Positions 47,215 through 56,812 are shown, numbered from the stretch's first letter. The stretch is DNA of 64,000 bases from Chloroflexota bacterium (GCA_016194865.1 JACQAT010000019.1:1-64000); one strand, 5' to 3'. Translations and numbers: made by a program. Notes: generated by a model not told the origin, from the letters alone.

Positions 47215-48573
47215 TCATGCCGGGGCGCCGGCCCGCACGATCGGCAGGGTATGGAGCGCGCGCGGCACGAGCAGCACCGAGGCGCGCGGCGGCCGGCCGA
47301 TGTGCTCGTAGGCGATGTCGAGCGCCTCCTCGACGTCCACCGCGGCGCGCAGCTTCGCGAGCCGGACGACCTCCGGCGCCTCCGAGGCCGCGACGATGAT
47401 CTGGCACCACTGCAGCGTCAGGGCGACCATGACCGCGCGCTGCTCCCCGCCGCTGAAGCTCCTGCGTGCGGCCTCGACCACGGCGGACGGTGACTCCGCC
47501 TGCTCGAGCGCGGCCAGGAAGCGCTGCTCGCCGAGACCCTCCCCCGCTCCCTCGCCCAGCTGCGCCGGGATGATGATCGCGCCGCCCTCGCGCACGACCG
47601 GCGTGGGCGCGAAGCGCAGGTACGTCGCGGCGCGCGACGCCTGGTACAGGTTCACGTCCTTCGGCGCGCCGACGCCCGCGATCGCGATGTCGTACTGCTT
47701 CTCGATGGGGCGCGTGTAGATCTCGGCCGCTCGCGCGGCGAGCTCGTCGAGCACGTGCGTGGGCTCTCCGGCGGCGACCGCGACGACGTGCTCGCGATCG
47801 TCGGTCACGACGTTCAGGCAGAACCGCAGGCCGGCGCGGCGCGCGATCTCGGTGACGGTCTGGTGGAAGGGATTCCCTTCGAGCTTGCCAAGCCGCACCC
47901 CGGGGTCCTCGAGGAAGCGCATGCCGTGCGTGGCGGTGATGACGGGCTCGCCGCAACATCCGATCGCGACGGTCTTGCGTCCACCCGAATAGCCCGCGTA
48001 CTGATGCGGCTCGACGATGCCCGTCGCGATGACCAGGTCGGCGTCCTTCACGATCTTCTGGGTCCACCCGGGCACGTCGTAGGGCGGGATCGGCCCGAGG
48101 TCCGCCCACTTCGCGGGGTCGAGGCCGTCGGAGTCGATGACCCGCACGCGGTCGACGACCGTGTCGCCGAGCTTCTCGCGCTTCTCCGCGTCGGTCGTGG
48201 CGCGATGCAGGCCCACGCCGATCATGACCGTGATCCGCTCGTTGGGGATGCCGCCGCGGTTCAGCTCGTCGAGCAGGGGCGGCACGAGCACGTCGTCGGG
48301 GCAGGCCCGCGTCAGGTCGGTGACGGCGATGACGGCGACCGCCTCTCGCGGACCCGCGTCCGAGACCGACTTGCGCGCGAGCTCGTTGACCGACGCCGAG
48401 CCCAGGGGACGCGCGAGCGCGCGGGCGATCGTCGCGGGCATGTCGGCGACGGGCGCGACCCGCGCGGACTCGACGACGTCCACGTCGAACCAGGGCTGGA
48501 TCATGAACTCGATCTCCTGGTGCCCGTACGGGACGCGTTGGAACGGCGCGCCCCCAGCCGGTGCGTTGCGCAT
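47215..48573 (-). CDS. LarA/DUF2088-family (nickel-dependent lactate racemase-like)
   Basis: VTDLTRACPDDVLVPPLLDEL; ATGIVEPHQYAGYSGGRKTVAIG. Confidence 0.88.
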   Translation of the reverse strand: MRNAPAGGAPFQRVPYGHQEIEFMIQPWFDVDVVESARVAPVADMPATIARALARPLGSASVNELARKSVSDAGPREAVAVIAVTDLTRACPDDVLVPPLLDELNRGGIPNERITVMIGVGLHRATTDAEKREKLGDTVVDRVRVIDSDGLDPAKWADLGPIPPYDVPGWTQKIVKDADLVIATGIVEPHQYAGYSGGRKTVAIGCCGEPVITATHGMRFLEDPGVRLGKLEGNPFHQTVTEIARRAGLRFCLNVVTDDREHVVAVAAGEPTHVLDELAARAAEIYTRPIEKQYDIAIAGVGAPKDVNLYQASRAATYLRFAPTPVVREGGAIIIPAQLGEGAGEGLGEQRFLAALEQAESPSAVVEAARRSFSGGEQRAVMVALTLQWCQIIVAASEAPEVVRLAKLRAAVDVEEALDIAYEHIGRPPRASVLLVPRALHTLPIVRAGAPA

Positions 48574-48616
48574 GGCCGAAACTGTATCGGCGCCGCGCCC
48601 TACGCGCGGCGCGTCG

Positions 48617-48805
48617 TCAGGACACGCCGAGGAGCCGCAGGATCACCAGGATCACGACGATGACCAGCAGCGTGTGGACCCAGCTGCCGCCCCACGGCGG
48701 CGCGTCGGCCACGGCAGGCCCGCGCGCATACAGGCGCCCGCGGCCGAAGTACCCGAACAGCCAGAGCAGGAGCAGGATCACGATGATCAGCTCGATGAGT
48801 CCCAT
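48617..48805 (-). CDS. Small membrane protein (62 aa)
   Basis: MGLIELIIVILLLLWLFGYFGRGRLYARG...VVILVILRLLGVS. Confidence 0.65.
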   Translation of the reverse strand: MGLIELIIVILLLLWLFGYFGRGRLYARGPAVADAPPWGGSWVHTLLVIVVILVILRLLGVS

Positions 48806-48808
48806 GCG

Positions 48809-50461
48809 ATGACCTCCTCGAGCGCCCCGGCGGGCGCCTTCAGCCAATGGGTGAGCACGGCCGATGCCGTGCGGGCGACGACCAAGAAGCTTGCCAAGCT
48901 CGAGACCCTCGGCGCTTACCTGCCCGGCCTCTCGGACGAGGATCTCGGCATCGCGGCGAGGCTGTTCGCGGGCACCCCCTTCTCGCGAACGGATGAGCGT
49001 GTGCTCTCCGTCGGCTGGCGTGCCCTGTCCGACGTGTTGCTCGAGCGGTCGGGCAGGACGGAGGAGGATCTCGCGCGCGCCTACCATACCCACGCCGACA
49101 TCGGCGACGGCGCCGCCGATCTCCTCGCGGGCAGCGTGCCGAGCGGACCGCCGCTCGCGCTGCGCGACGTGCGCGACGCGTTCTCCGCGATCGCCGCGGC
49201 TCGCGGCAACGCCGCGAAGCGCGAGCTGCTGCGCGCGCTGTTCGCGCGCGCCGACGCTGGCGCGGCGCGCTACCTCGCCAAGGTCATGTCGGGCGAGACC
49301 CGGATCGGCCTGCGCGAGGGGCTCCTGGAGGACGCGATCGCGCGCGCCTTCGGGCAGGACCGTGAGGCCGTCGGCCGCGCGCACATGCTCTCGGGCGACA
49401 TCGGCGAGACGGCCGTGCGCGCGCGGAACGGCGCGCTCGCGGATGCGGCGATCGCGCACTTCGCGCCGATCGGCATGATGCTCGCGACGCCGGTGCTCGA
49501 TCTCGGCGAGGTCGAGAAGCGCTTCCCGCCGCCGTACGTCGTCGAGGACAAGTACGACGGCGTGCGGACGCAGGTCCACAAGCATGGTGACGGCGTGGAG
49601 CTGTACTCGCGCACCTTCGATCGCGTGACCGATCGTTTCCCGGAGGTGCTCCCCGCGTTGCGCGCGATCCCCGGCGACTACGTGCTCGACGCCGAGGTGC
49701 TCGCGCTGCGCGACGGGCGTGCCATCCCGTTCAAGCGGTTCCAGCGTCGCCTCGGCCGCAAGGTCGTGAGCGACGAGCTGTCGGCCGAGCTGCCCGCGAG
49801 CCTGATCGTCTTCGACGTGATCGAACGCGACGGAGAGGTGCTGCTCGACCGACCGCTGTCGGGTCGGCTCGCAGTACTGAAGACGCTGCCGCTGACGCCG
49901 CCCCTGCTGCCCGCGCGCTCGCGCACGATCGAGCTCCGCGGCGACGAGCTCGTCCGCGCGCTCGATGAGGAGTTCGCGAGCGCGCGCGAGCGCGGCAACG
50001 AGGGCCTGATGGTGAAGGACCCCCGCTCGCCGTACCGGCCCGGGCGCCGCGGCATGGAGTGGCTGAAGGTGAAGCGCGCGCTGCGCACGCTCGACGTCGT
50101 CGTCACCGCCGTCGAATGGGGCCACGGGAAGCGGCGCGATGTGCTGTCCGACTACACCTTCGCGGTCCGCGACGGCGATCGGCACCTCAACATCGGCAAG
50201 GCCTACTCGGGTCTGACGGACCGCGAGATCGCGGAGATGACCGAGCACTTCAAGCGGCACACCGTCAAGGACTTCGGCCGGGCGCGGCTCGTGGAGCACG
50301 ACACCGTGATCGAGGTCGCCTTCGATGCGATCCACGAGAGCGCACGCCACACGTCCGGCTACGCGATGCGGTTCCCACGGATCGTGCGCCTGCGACCCGA
50401 CAAGCCGGTCTCGGACATCGACACGCTCGACACCGTGAGGTCCATCGCCGAAGGCTCCTAA
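48809..50461 (+). CDS. ATP-dependent DNA ligase
   Basis: EDKYDGVRTQVHK adenylation motif; LMVKDPRSPYRPGRRGMEWLKVK. Confidence 0.95.
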   Translation: MTSSSAPAGAFSQWVSTADAVRATTKKLAKLETLGAYLPGLSDEDLGIAARLFAGTPFSRTDERVLSVGWRALSDVLLERSGRTEEDLARAYHTHADIGDGAADLLAGSVPSGPPLALRDVRDAFSAIAAARGNAAKRELLRALFARADAGAARYLAKVMSGETRIGLREGLLEDAIARAFGQDREAVGRAHMLSGDIGETAVRARNGALADAAIAHFAPIGMMLATPVLDLGEVEKRFPPPYVVEDKYDGVRTQVHKHGDGVELYSRTFDRVTDRFPEVLPALRAIPGDYVLDAEVLALRDGRAIPFKRFQRRLGRKVVSDELSAELPASLIVFDVIERDGEVLLDRPLSGRLAVLKTLPLTPPLLPARSRTIELRGDELVRALDEEFASARERGNEGLMVKDPRSPYRPGRRGMEWLKVKRALRTLDVVVTAVEWGHGKRRDVLSDYTFAVRDGDRHLNIGKAYSGLTDREIAEMTEHFKRHTVKDFGRARLVEHDTVIEVAFDAIHESARHTSGYAMRFPRIVRLRPDKPVSDIDTLDTVRSIAEGS

Positions 50462-50471
50462 CATCGCGCTG

Positions 50472-51638
50472 GTGGAGCAGGCCGATCAGCTGAACGCGTT
50501 GCTCGAGCTGCAGCGCGAGCTCGCGCTCGAGGCCGACACCGACAAGGTCTTACAACGGATCACTGGTGCGGCCATTGATCTGCTCGGTGCGGAGCGCGCG
50601 ACCCTCTATCTCGTCGACGAGGCGAAGAACGAGGTCTGGTCGCGGACGTTCACCGAGAGCGAGCTGCGCGAGATCCGCCTCCCGCTCGACGGCCGGAGCC
50701 TGGCCGCGGAGACGGCGCGCGACGGCCGCATCCTGCGCATCGACGACCCGTACAACGACCCCCGCTTCGACCCGAGCGTGGACGCGCGGACCGGCTACCG
50801 GACGCGCTCGATCCTCGTGCTTCCGGTCGACGCGCGCGACCGGCGGCGCCTCGGCGTTCTGCAGATCGTGAATCACCGCGACGGCGGGTTCGGCGCCCAG
50901 GACGAACGGATCGGCGCGGCGCTCGCGGCCGCGGCGGGCGTGATCCTGGAGTACCTCCAGCTGCACCGGCAGCTCGCGGAAGAGCGCCTCCGGGTCGTGC
51001 AGGTCGCGCAGGAGACCCGCCATCGGCTGGCGCGCGACCTCCACGACGGCGTCGCGCAAACGCTCGCGAACGCGGCGGTCGGTATCGAGATCGCGCAGAA
51101 GCACCTCCCGAATGACGTGGATGGCGCGCTCCAGGAGCTGGGTGCGCTGCGCGAACGGCTCGTCGAATCGCAGAAGGGCCTGCGCGACATCCTGTTCGCG
51201 CTGCGGCCGGTCGCGCTCGAGGAGGCGGGGCTCGCGGCGGCTGCGCGGGCGCTCGCCGAACGGATGGACGGGCTCAACGCCTCGCGAGTCCTGGCGCGGC
51301 GGGTCGACAGCGTGATGCGGCTCGATCCGTCCGTCGAGGCCGGCGCGTTCACCGTGCTGCGCGAGGCGGCGAACAACGCCGTGAAGACCGGTCGCGCGGC
51401 CAACGTCGCCATCGACCTCTACGAGGATGATGGCTTCGTGCACGCGCTGGTCGAGGACGACGGCACAGGATTCGACGTGGCTTCGACGCTCGCCCGCTAC
51501 GCGGAGCGCGGCAGCCTCGGGCTGCTGCAGATGCGCGAGTCCGCGAGGCTGATCGGCGCGCGGCTGACGATCGATTCGAGCCCGGGTCACGGCACGCGCA
51601 TCCTGCTGCGCATCCCGGCGGTGCGCGCCGGTGGCTGA
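50472..51638 (+). CDS. GAF-domain sensor histidine kinase (HisKA_3, NarX type)
   Basis: ARDLHDGVAQTLANA H-box; GAF N-terminus. Confidence 0.93.
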   Translation: MEQADQLNALLELQRELALEADTDKVLQRITGAAIDLLGAERATLYLVDEAKNEVWSRTFTESELREIRLPLDGRSLAAETARDGRILRIDDPYNDPRFDPSVDARTGYRTRSILVLPVDARDRRRLGVLQIVNHRDGGFGAQDERIGAALAAAAGVILEYLQLHRQLAEERLRVVQVAQETRHRLARDLHDGVAQTLANAAVGIEIAQKHLPNDVDGALQELGALRERLVESQKGLRDILFALRPVALEEAGLAAAARALAERMDGLNASRVLARRVDSVMRLDPSVEAGAFTVLREAANNAVKTGRAANVAIDLYEDDGFVHALVEDDGTGFDVASTLARYAERGSLGLLQMRESARLIGARLTIDSSPGHGTRILLRIPAVRAGG

Positions 51639-52716
51639 CCGCCGCGCGATCCGCGGCCGCCGCGCGGAGGACGCGGTCGAACGCATCGCGTTCGAGGACG
51701 CCTTCATCGCGCTGACGGATGGCGTTGTCCTGAGTGATACGACCGGCGTGATCCGCAGCGCGAATCCGGCGGCGTTCCGCCTGCTCGGAGAGAACGACCT
51801 CGTGGGCCGCGCCTTCGAGGACCTGCTGCTCGTGAACGGGGCGACGAGCGTGCAGGACGCCTCCGGCCAGCGGGTCCGGCGCGCATGGTTCCCGCGCGAG
51901 GATCGGATGGGCGTGCTCGAGATCGTCACCACCCCCCTGAGCAGCCCGGGCCCGTCCGGTCTCATCCACACGATCCGTGACGTCACCGCGCAGGCCGAGC
52001 TGCTCCGGCTCAAGGAGGACTTCCTGCTGCAGGTCGCGCACGAGCTGCGCACGCCGATCGCCGCGATGTCCGCGTCGCTCGACCTGCTGCAGCAGGACGC
52101 GCTCAGCATGCCGCGGGACGAGCTCATGGTCATGATCGGCACGCTCCGGCGCAGCGCCTTCCGCCTGGAGCATCTCGTCGAGAACCTGCTCGACGCCGGC
52201 AGCATCGAGGCGGGCACGTTCCAGGTCCGCCTGATGCCGATGAGCATCCGGCGCGCGCTCGAGGAGTCGCTCCTCTTCGTGCAGCCCCTCGCGGAAGCCA
52301 AAGGCCAAAAAATAGTGCAGCAGCTCGCGCGCGGCGCGGACCGCGTCGTCGCGGACCCGCGGCGCACGCCGCAGGTGTTCTCGAACCTCATCGGCAACGC
52401 GAGCAAGTACGCGCCGGAGGACAGCCGGATCACCGTGTCCTCCGAGCGAAGCGACGGCTTCGTGCGCGTGACCATCCAAGACGACGGGCCCGGCATCGCG
52501 CTGGAGGAGCAGTCGCGCCTCTTCCAGCGGTTCTTCCGCGCGCGCGACGTGCGCGATGCGGCGGGCGGGCTGGGCCTCGGCCTGACGATCTGTCGCGCGA
52601 TCGTTCAGGCGATGGGCGGCGAGATCCATCTCGAGAGCGCGCCCGGGCAGGGCACGGCTGTACGCTTCACCATCCCTCGGGCCAGAGACCTCGCTGAGGA
52701 GGCAGGCCGGCCGTGA
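51631..52716 (+). CDS. PAS-domain sensor histidine kinase (HisKA)
   Basis: VAHELRTPIAAMSASLDLL; NLIGNASKYAPED; GGLGLGLTICRAIV. Confidence 0.94.
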   Translation: MADRRAIRGRRAEDAVERIAFEDAFIALTDGVVLSDTTGVIRSANPAAFRLLGENDLVGRAFEDLLLVNGATSVQDASGQRVRRAWFPREDRMGVLEIVTTPLSSPGPSGLIHTIRDVTAQAELLRLKEDFLLQVAHELRTPIAAMSASLDLLQQDALSMPRDELMVMIGTLRRSAFRLEHLVENLLDAGSIEAGTFQVRLMPMSIRRALEESLLFVQPLAEAKGQKIVQQLARGADRVVADPRRTPQVFSNLIGNASKYAPEDSRITVSSERSDGFVRVTIQDDGPGIALEEQSRLFQRFFRARDVRDAAGGLGLGLTICRAIVQAMGGEIHLESAPGQGTAVRFTIPRARDLAEEAGRP

Positions 52717-53438
52717 AGCTGCTGGTCGTCGATGATGACCGCGACCTTGTGGAGCTGCTGGACTACGCGCTGCGCCGAGAAGGCTACGAGACGTCACGGG
52801 CCTTCGACGGTGAGGCCGCGCTCGAGGCGATCGCGCGTGACCGCCCCGACCTCGTGATCCTCGACATCAACCTGCCGAAGCTCGCGGGCTTCGTCGTGCT
52901 CGAGCGTATCCGCCACATCGACGAGCACACCGCCGTGCTCCTGCTCTCGGCGCGCCAGGACGAGAGCGACGTCCTTCGCGGCCTGCAGCTCGGCGCCGAC
53001 GACTACCTCACCAAGCCGTTCCGTCCGAAGGAGCTGGTCGCGCGCGTCAAGGCGATCCTGCGGCGCGCCGCGAAGACCCGTGGACGTCCGGCGCCCGCCG
53101 TCTACAGGACGGGCGACGTCGTGCTGGACGAGGCGACGCATCAGGTGCGCGCGGCGGACGTCCCGATCCACCTGTCGCCGACCGAGTTCAAGCTGCTGCG
53201 TCACTTCATGGCCAACGCGGGACGGGTGCTGACGCAGGAGGAGATCCTCGAAGGCGTGTGGGGCTACGACGCCGACGTCGGCGGCGATCTCGTGAAGCTC
53301 AACGTCTCGCGGCTGCGGCGCAAGCTCGGCGCCGACGGGAACGCCCGCGACGTCATCCAGACCGTGCCCGGTGTCGGGTACCTGTTCCGTGGCACCGAGG
53401 GTGGCGTCACGCGTGAGGAGGCGGGCCCCTCGCGCTAG
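52713..53438 (+). CDS. OmpR-family response regulator
   Basis: LLVVDDDRDLVELL, VILDINLPKLAG, winged helix FKLLRHFMANAGRVLTQEEILEGVWG. Confidence 0.95.
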   Translation: MKLLVVDDDRDLVELLDYALRREGYETSRAFDGEAALEAIARDRPDLVILDINLPKLAGFVVLERIRHIDEHTAVLLLSARQDESDVLRGLQLGADDYLTKPFRPKELVARVKAILRRAAKTRGRPAPAVYRTGDVVLDEATHQVRAADVPIHLSPTEFKLLRHFMANAGRVLTQEEILEGVWGYDADVGGDLVKLNVSRLRRKLGADGNARDVIQTVPGVGYLFRGTEGGVTREEAGPSR

Positions 53439-54748
53439 TGCTGGACGGTGCTGAGCCGAAGCCTCGTCGCCTCGAGATCCAGCGCGTTGCTGTAGACGGG
53501 GTAGATCGCGAAACCTGACACCTTCGACAGCGCGTCCACGGCCGCGCTGTTCGGATGCGGCATCGCGACGGTGAGCACGTGCCCTTCCTTGCCGACGACC
53601 ACCGCGTTCCATTCCGACGCGAGCCCGCGCGGGATGTTCGTCTGGAGCTCGGCCGTGGCGAGGCGCGACGGGTCGGCCAGGTACGGCGCCGGTTGCATCG
53701 CTTCGCGCGTGGTCGCGCGGTTCGTGCCGCGCGGGCCATCGGCCAACGCGTGCTCCCACACGCGCAGGCCGCCGCCGGCGTACTTCGCGCGGTACATCGC
53801 CGTGTCGGCGGCCTCGACCAGCGCGGCCGCGTCCATCGACGGCCGTGGGAACGTCGCGATGCCGATCGAGAGCGACAGCACCTCGTTGTTCTTGGCGAGC
53901 TCCTCGGGCAGCGCGATCGAAGAGAGCTTCTCGAGGATGCGGCGGCCCACGCGCGACGCCGCCTCGGTGTCCGCCTCTGGCAGCAGGATCGCGAACTCGT
54001 CACCGCCGTAGCGCGTCGGGACGTCGTACAGGCGCACGGCCTGCTTCAACGCCGAGGCGACGGATCTGAGGACCTGGTCACCGACGCGGTGGCCGTGGCG
54101 ATCGTTGATCGCCTTGAAGCGGTCGACGTCGATCATGAGCAGCGCGAGCAGGTGCTCGGCACGCATCGCCCGGTTCGCCTCGGCCTCGAGGCGCTTGTCG
54201 AAGTGGCGACGGTTGAACAGCCAGGTCAGCGGATCGGTCTCCGCGAGGCGCTGCAGCGCCTCGTCCTGCTCCTTCTGCACGAGGCACGCGCCGATGTGGG
54301 CGGCGAGGACCTCCAGCGTCGAGAGGTCGGTCTCCTCGAACGGCAGACCGCCGATCGGATCCGCGACGTTGATGACCCCTCGCAGCACGTCGTCGATGAG
54401 GATGGGCACCGACATGAAGGACTCGGTCCGGTACTTGCGATCGTGCTCCGGGACCGGCCCGTCGGCGCGCTCGCGGACGAGGATCGAGCGCTTCGAGGCG
54501 GCGACGCGGCCGACGATGCCCTCGCCCTCGCGGACGCGGACCTTCCTGCGGACCGAGTCGGCGAGGCCGACGGCCCGCGCGATCACGAAGTCCGCCGAGG
54601 CGTCGTCGCGGAGCATCAACGACGTTCGCTCGCCGCGGACGAGCTCGGTCGCGACCTTGAAGATCGAATCGAGGAGATCCTCGGCTCGGATCCGCTCTAC
54701 GTGTTCGATGTCCCCTACCCCCGCGGGCAGTGTCAGGGGTGGTCGCAT
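53435..54748 (-). CDS. GAF-GGDEF diguanylate cyclase with C-terminal MshEN/T2SSE_N-like domain
   Basis: RYGGDEFAILLPE; GAF region; C-term NIPRGLASEWNAVVVGKEGHVLTVAMPHPNSAAVDALSKVSGFAIYPVYSN. Confidence 0.9.
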   Translation of the reverse strand: MRPPLTLPAGVGDIEHVERIRAEDLLDSIFKVATELVRGERTSLMLRDDASADFVIARAVGLADSVRRKVRVREGEGIVGRVAASKRSILVRERADGPVPEHDRKYRTESFMSVPILIDDVLRGVINVADPIGGLPFEETDLSTLEVLAAHIGACLVQKEQDEALQRLAETDPLTWLFNRRHFDKRLEAEANRAMRAEHLLALLMIDVDRFKAINDRHGHRVGDQVLRSVASALKQAVRLYDVPTRYGGDEFAILLPEADTEAASRVGRRILEKLSSIALPEELAKNNEVLSLSIGIATFPRPSMDAAALVEAADTAMYRAKYAGGGLRVWEHALADGPRGTNRATTREAMQPAPYLADPSRLATAELQTNIPRGLASEWNAVVVGKEGHVLTVAMPHPNSAAVDALSKVSGFAIYPVYSNALDLEATRLRLSTVQH

Positions 54749-54749
54749 T

Positions 54750-54772
54750 GATACCAAGTGCTAGGTGGTATC
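54750..54772. promoter_or_regulatory. Perfect inverted repeat upstream of diguanylate cyclase
   Basis: GATACCA-N9-TGGTATC one base before the ATG at 54748. Confidence 0.5.
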
Positions 54773-54916
54773 GGTCTCCGCTTGACGTCGCTCTATCAGC
54801 TCGGCCAAAAGGCCTCGCTGGGGCTCAGGGCTGATGGAGGTCGCGTCCCGGGATGAACCCGGGCCGCTCCTTTGCGCGCCTGGACGGCCCTAAACTGGGT
54901 CTAGAAGCTAACTGGT

Positions 54917-55609
54917 CTAGACGCGCCCGGCCAGCACCGGGCGGGTGGTCGGCTGGCTCGCCCCGCCGCTCCGCTCCAGGGTGACGGCGACCTGGTCGCC
55001 GGCCGCCGGGGCCTCGGTCAGCGCGACCGTGAGCACGCCGGCGCGGTCCTCGACCAGCCCCGCGGGGATGGCTCGGTCGCCCCGGACCACCCAGGCCTCC
55101 CAGGCGTGCCCCGCCGGCGCGCTCGGCAGCTCGAGGATCAGATAAGGCGCGCTCGCGCCAGGGTCGACCGGGACCACCAGCGTGCCGCGCGCGCCGGGCG
55201 CTTCACCGGTGTCGGAGAGCGCCACCAGGCGGGCGCCGACGACGGCCGCGACGGCCCGCGTGTAGGTATCCGCGTCGCGCCGGGCGCTCCCGAGACCGAC
55301 CAGGGCGACGATCAGCGCGAGCGCGAGCGCGAGGGGGATCGCGAGCGGCACCGGTGCGCGCAGGCCGCCGAAGAGCGCGCCGAGCCGGCCGCGCGGCGCG
55401 CGCTCTCGCGAGACGATGCGCTCGCGCAACCGCGCGGGCGCGGGCGCGGCCGCGGTCTCGGCCAGCGCCCACGCCGCCTCCTCGAGCGCGTCGAGCTCCT
55501 CGCGGCAGGTCGCGCACGAGTCGAGATGCGCCCCCACCATGCGCTGCTCGGCGGTATCCAGGGTGCCGAGCGCGTAGGCCGCGAGGTCATCGCGCGGGTG
55601 ATCGGTCAT
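54917..55609 (-). CDS. Anti-sigma factor (RskA-like, zinc-finger N-terminus)
   Basis: HLDSCATCREELDALEEAAWALAE; TM; C-terminal anti-sigma K domain; 4-bp overlap with sigma factor. Confidence 0.9.
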   Translation of the reverse strand: MTDHPRDDLAAYALGTLDTAEQRMVGAHLDSCATCREELDALEEAAWALAETAAAPAPARLRERIVSRERAPRGRLGALFGGLRAPVPLAIPLALALALIVALVGLGSARRDADTYTRAVAAVVGARLVALSDTGEAPGARGTLVVPVDPGASAPYLILELPSAPAGHAWEAWVVRGDRAIPAGLVEDRAGVLTVALTEAPAAGDQVAVTLERSGGASQPTTRPVLAGRV

Positions 55610-56202
55610 GCCTGCTCCGCCTCGCCCGCGAGCCGCTCCCTGAGCTTCGTCATGCCCAGGCGCACGCGGCTCTTCACCGTGCCGAGCGGGGTGCCGGTGC
55701 GCTCGGCGATCTCCGATTGCGACAGGCCGCCCCAGAAGGCCAGCGCCAGCACCTGGCGCTGCTCGACCGGCAACGTGCCGACGGCCGCGCGGATGCGCTC
55801 CGCGCGAAGGCTCGCGAGCACCCGATCCTCGACGCGAAGCTCCTCGAACAGCTCCGCGGCCTCGTCGATCACGGCTTCGCGCTCGGTGCGCTTGCCCCTC
55901 GTCCGGCGCCAATCGATCGCCGCGTTGCGGCCGATCGCGAGCAGCCAGGTCCGGACCGCCCCGCGCTCGGGCCGGTAGCTCCCCGCCTGCCGCCAGACCG
56001 AGTGGAACGCATCCTGGGTCACCTCCTCGGCGACCTCCGGACTGCCCAGCATCCGGTAGAGCACGCCGAACACGACCCGGCCGTACCGGTCATAGAGCTC
56101 GCCGAGCGCCTCGGCGTCGCCCGCGGCGATGCGCCCAATGAGCCCGACATCGACCAGACCTGCTGCTGCCTTGTCGCGGGATACGACATCGGGCGTGCTC
56201 AC
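55606..56202 (-). CDS. ECF RNA polymerase sigma factor
   Basis: YDRYGRVVFGVLYRMLGSPEVAEEVTQDAF; LPVEQRQVLALAFWGGLSQSEIAERTGTPLGTVKSRVRLG. Confidence 0.95.
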   Translation of the reverse strand: MSTPDVVSRDKAAAGLVDVGLIGRIAAGDAEALGELYDRYGRVVFGVLYRMLGSPEVAEEVTQDAFHSVWRQAGSYRPERGAVRTWLLAIGRNAAIDWRRTRGKRTEREAVIDEAAELFEELRVEDRVLASLRAERIRAAVGTLPVEQRQVLALAFWGGLSQSEIAERTGTPLGTVKSRVRLGMTKLRERLAGEAEQA

Positions 56203-56299
56203 GGATGCGTGCCGAGAGTAAATGTTCGGTCGCCGTCATCCAGGCGTCCGCCGCGACCGCCTAAATGGTGCTCGCGCCCTTAAGAGGAGATCGGCATCG

Positions 56300-56440
56300 A
56301 CCGCGCTCACGCCCGATGCGCTCATCGCGGCGACCGCGCTCGAGCGCGGACTGCAGCTGGTGACGCGGCGACGCGACTTCGACCGTGTCGCGGATCTGCG
56401 CCTACGGGATCCCGGCACCCTTCAGTCCATGAGCCGCTGA
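56300..56440 (+). pseudogene. C-terminal remnant of a PIN-domain (VapC-like) toxin
   Basis: LTPDALIAATALERGLQLVTRRRDFDRVADLRLRDP; no N-terminal PIN motifs. Confidence 0.6.
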
Positions 56441-56644
56441 AGGAACCACTCCCCACTGCGCCCATCGACGACACGTGCGCGCACGACCGCGCCTGGCCCG
56501 AGACGGGTGCGCAGGTGCAACAGGACGGAGCTGGGGAGCACCAGCTCAGATAGAACGGATGTTTTAGAACAGCGGGCCGGCTGGGGCTGTCAATGATGTC
56601 TTTGGCGTCATTTGTGCAACCTGCGAACGCCCAAGGGGAAACTC

Positions 56645-56812
56645 ATGAAGACGCGTAATTCCTCGCCCTCCGCGGCTCCCGGGACCTGCGCGAGCTGTGG
56701 CGACGACGCCTACATCAGGCTCAAGGACGACACGCTCGTCTGCGCCCAATGCTTCAGTGACGTCAAGACGCACGAAGCGCAAGCGAACCCGCAGGACGCC
56801 ACGCAGCGGTAG
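56645..56812 (+). CDS. Small zinc-ribbon protein (55 aa)
   Basis: CASCGDDAYIRLKDDTLVCAQCFSD. Confidence 0.7.
   Translation: MKTRNSSPSAAPGTCASCGDDAYIRLKDDTLVCAQCFSDVKTHEAQANPQDATQR

Noticed and set aside
48575-48616. GCGCCGCGCCCTACGCGCGGCGCG hairpin as another repeat copy
   Set aside because: Shares only a simple GC palindrome with the 105-bp repeat; probably a local terminator
54835-54890. Possible third relic of the 105-bp repeat (CCCGGGCCGCTCCTTTGCGCGCC)
   Set aside because: Similarity limited to about 20 GC-rich bases; could be chance
56422-56560. Short minus-strand ORF ELVLPSSVLLHLRTRLGPGAVVRARVVDGRSGEWFLQRLMD
   Set aside because: No start or SD and overlaps the VapC relic; may be a gene fragment but cannot be supported
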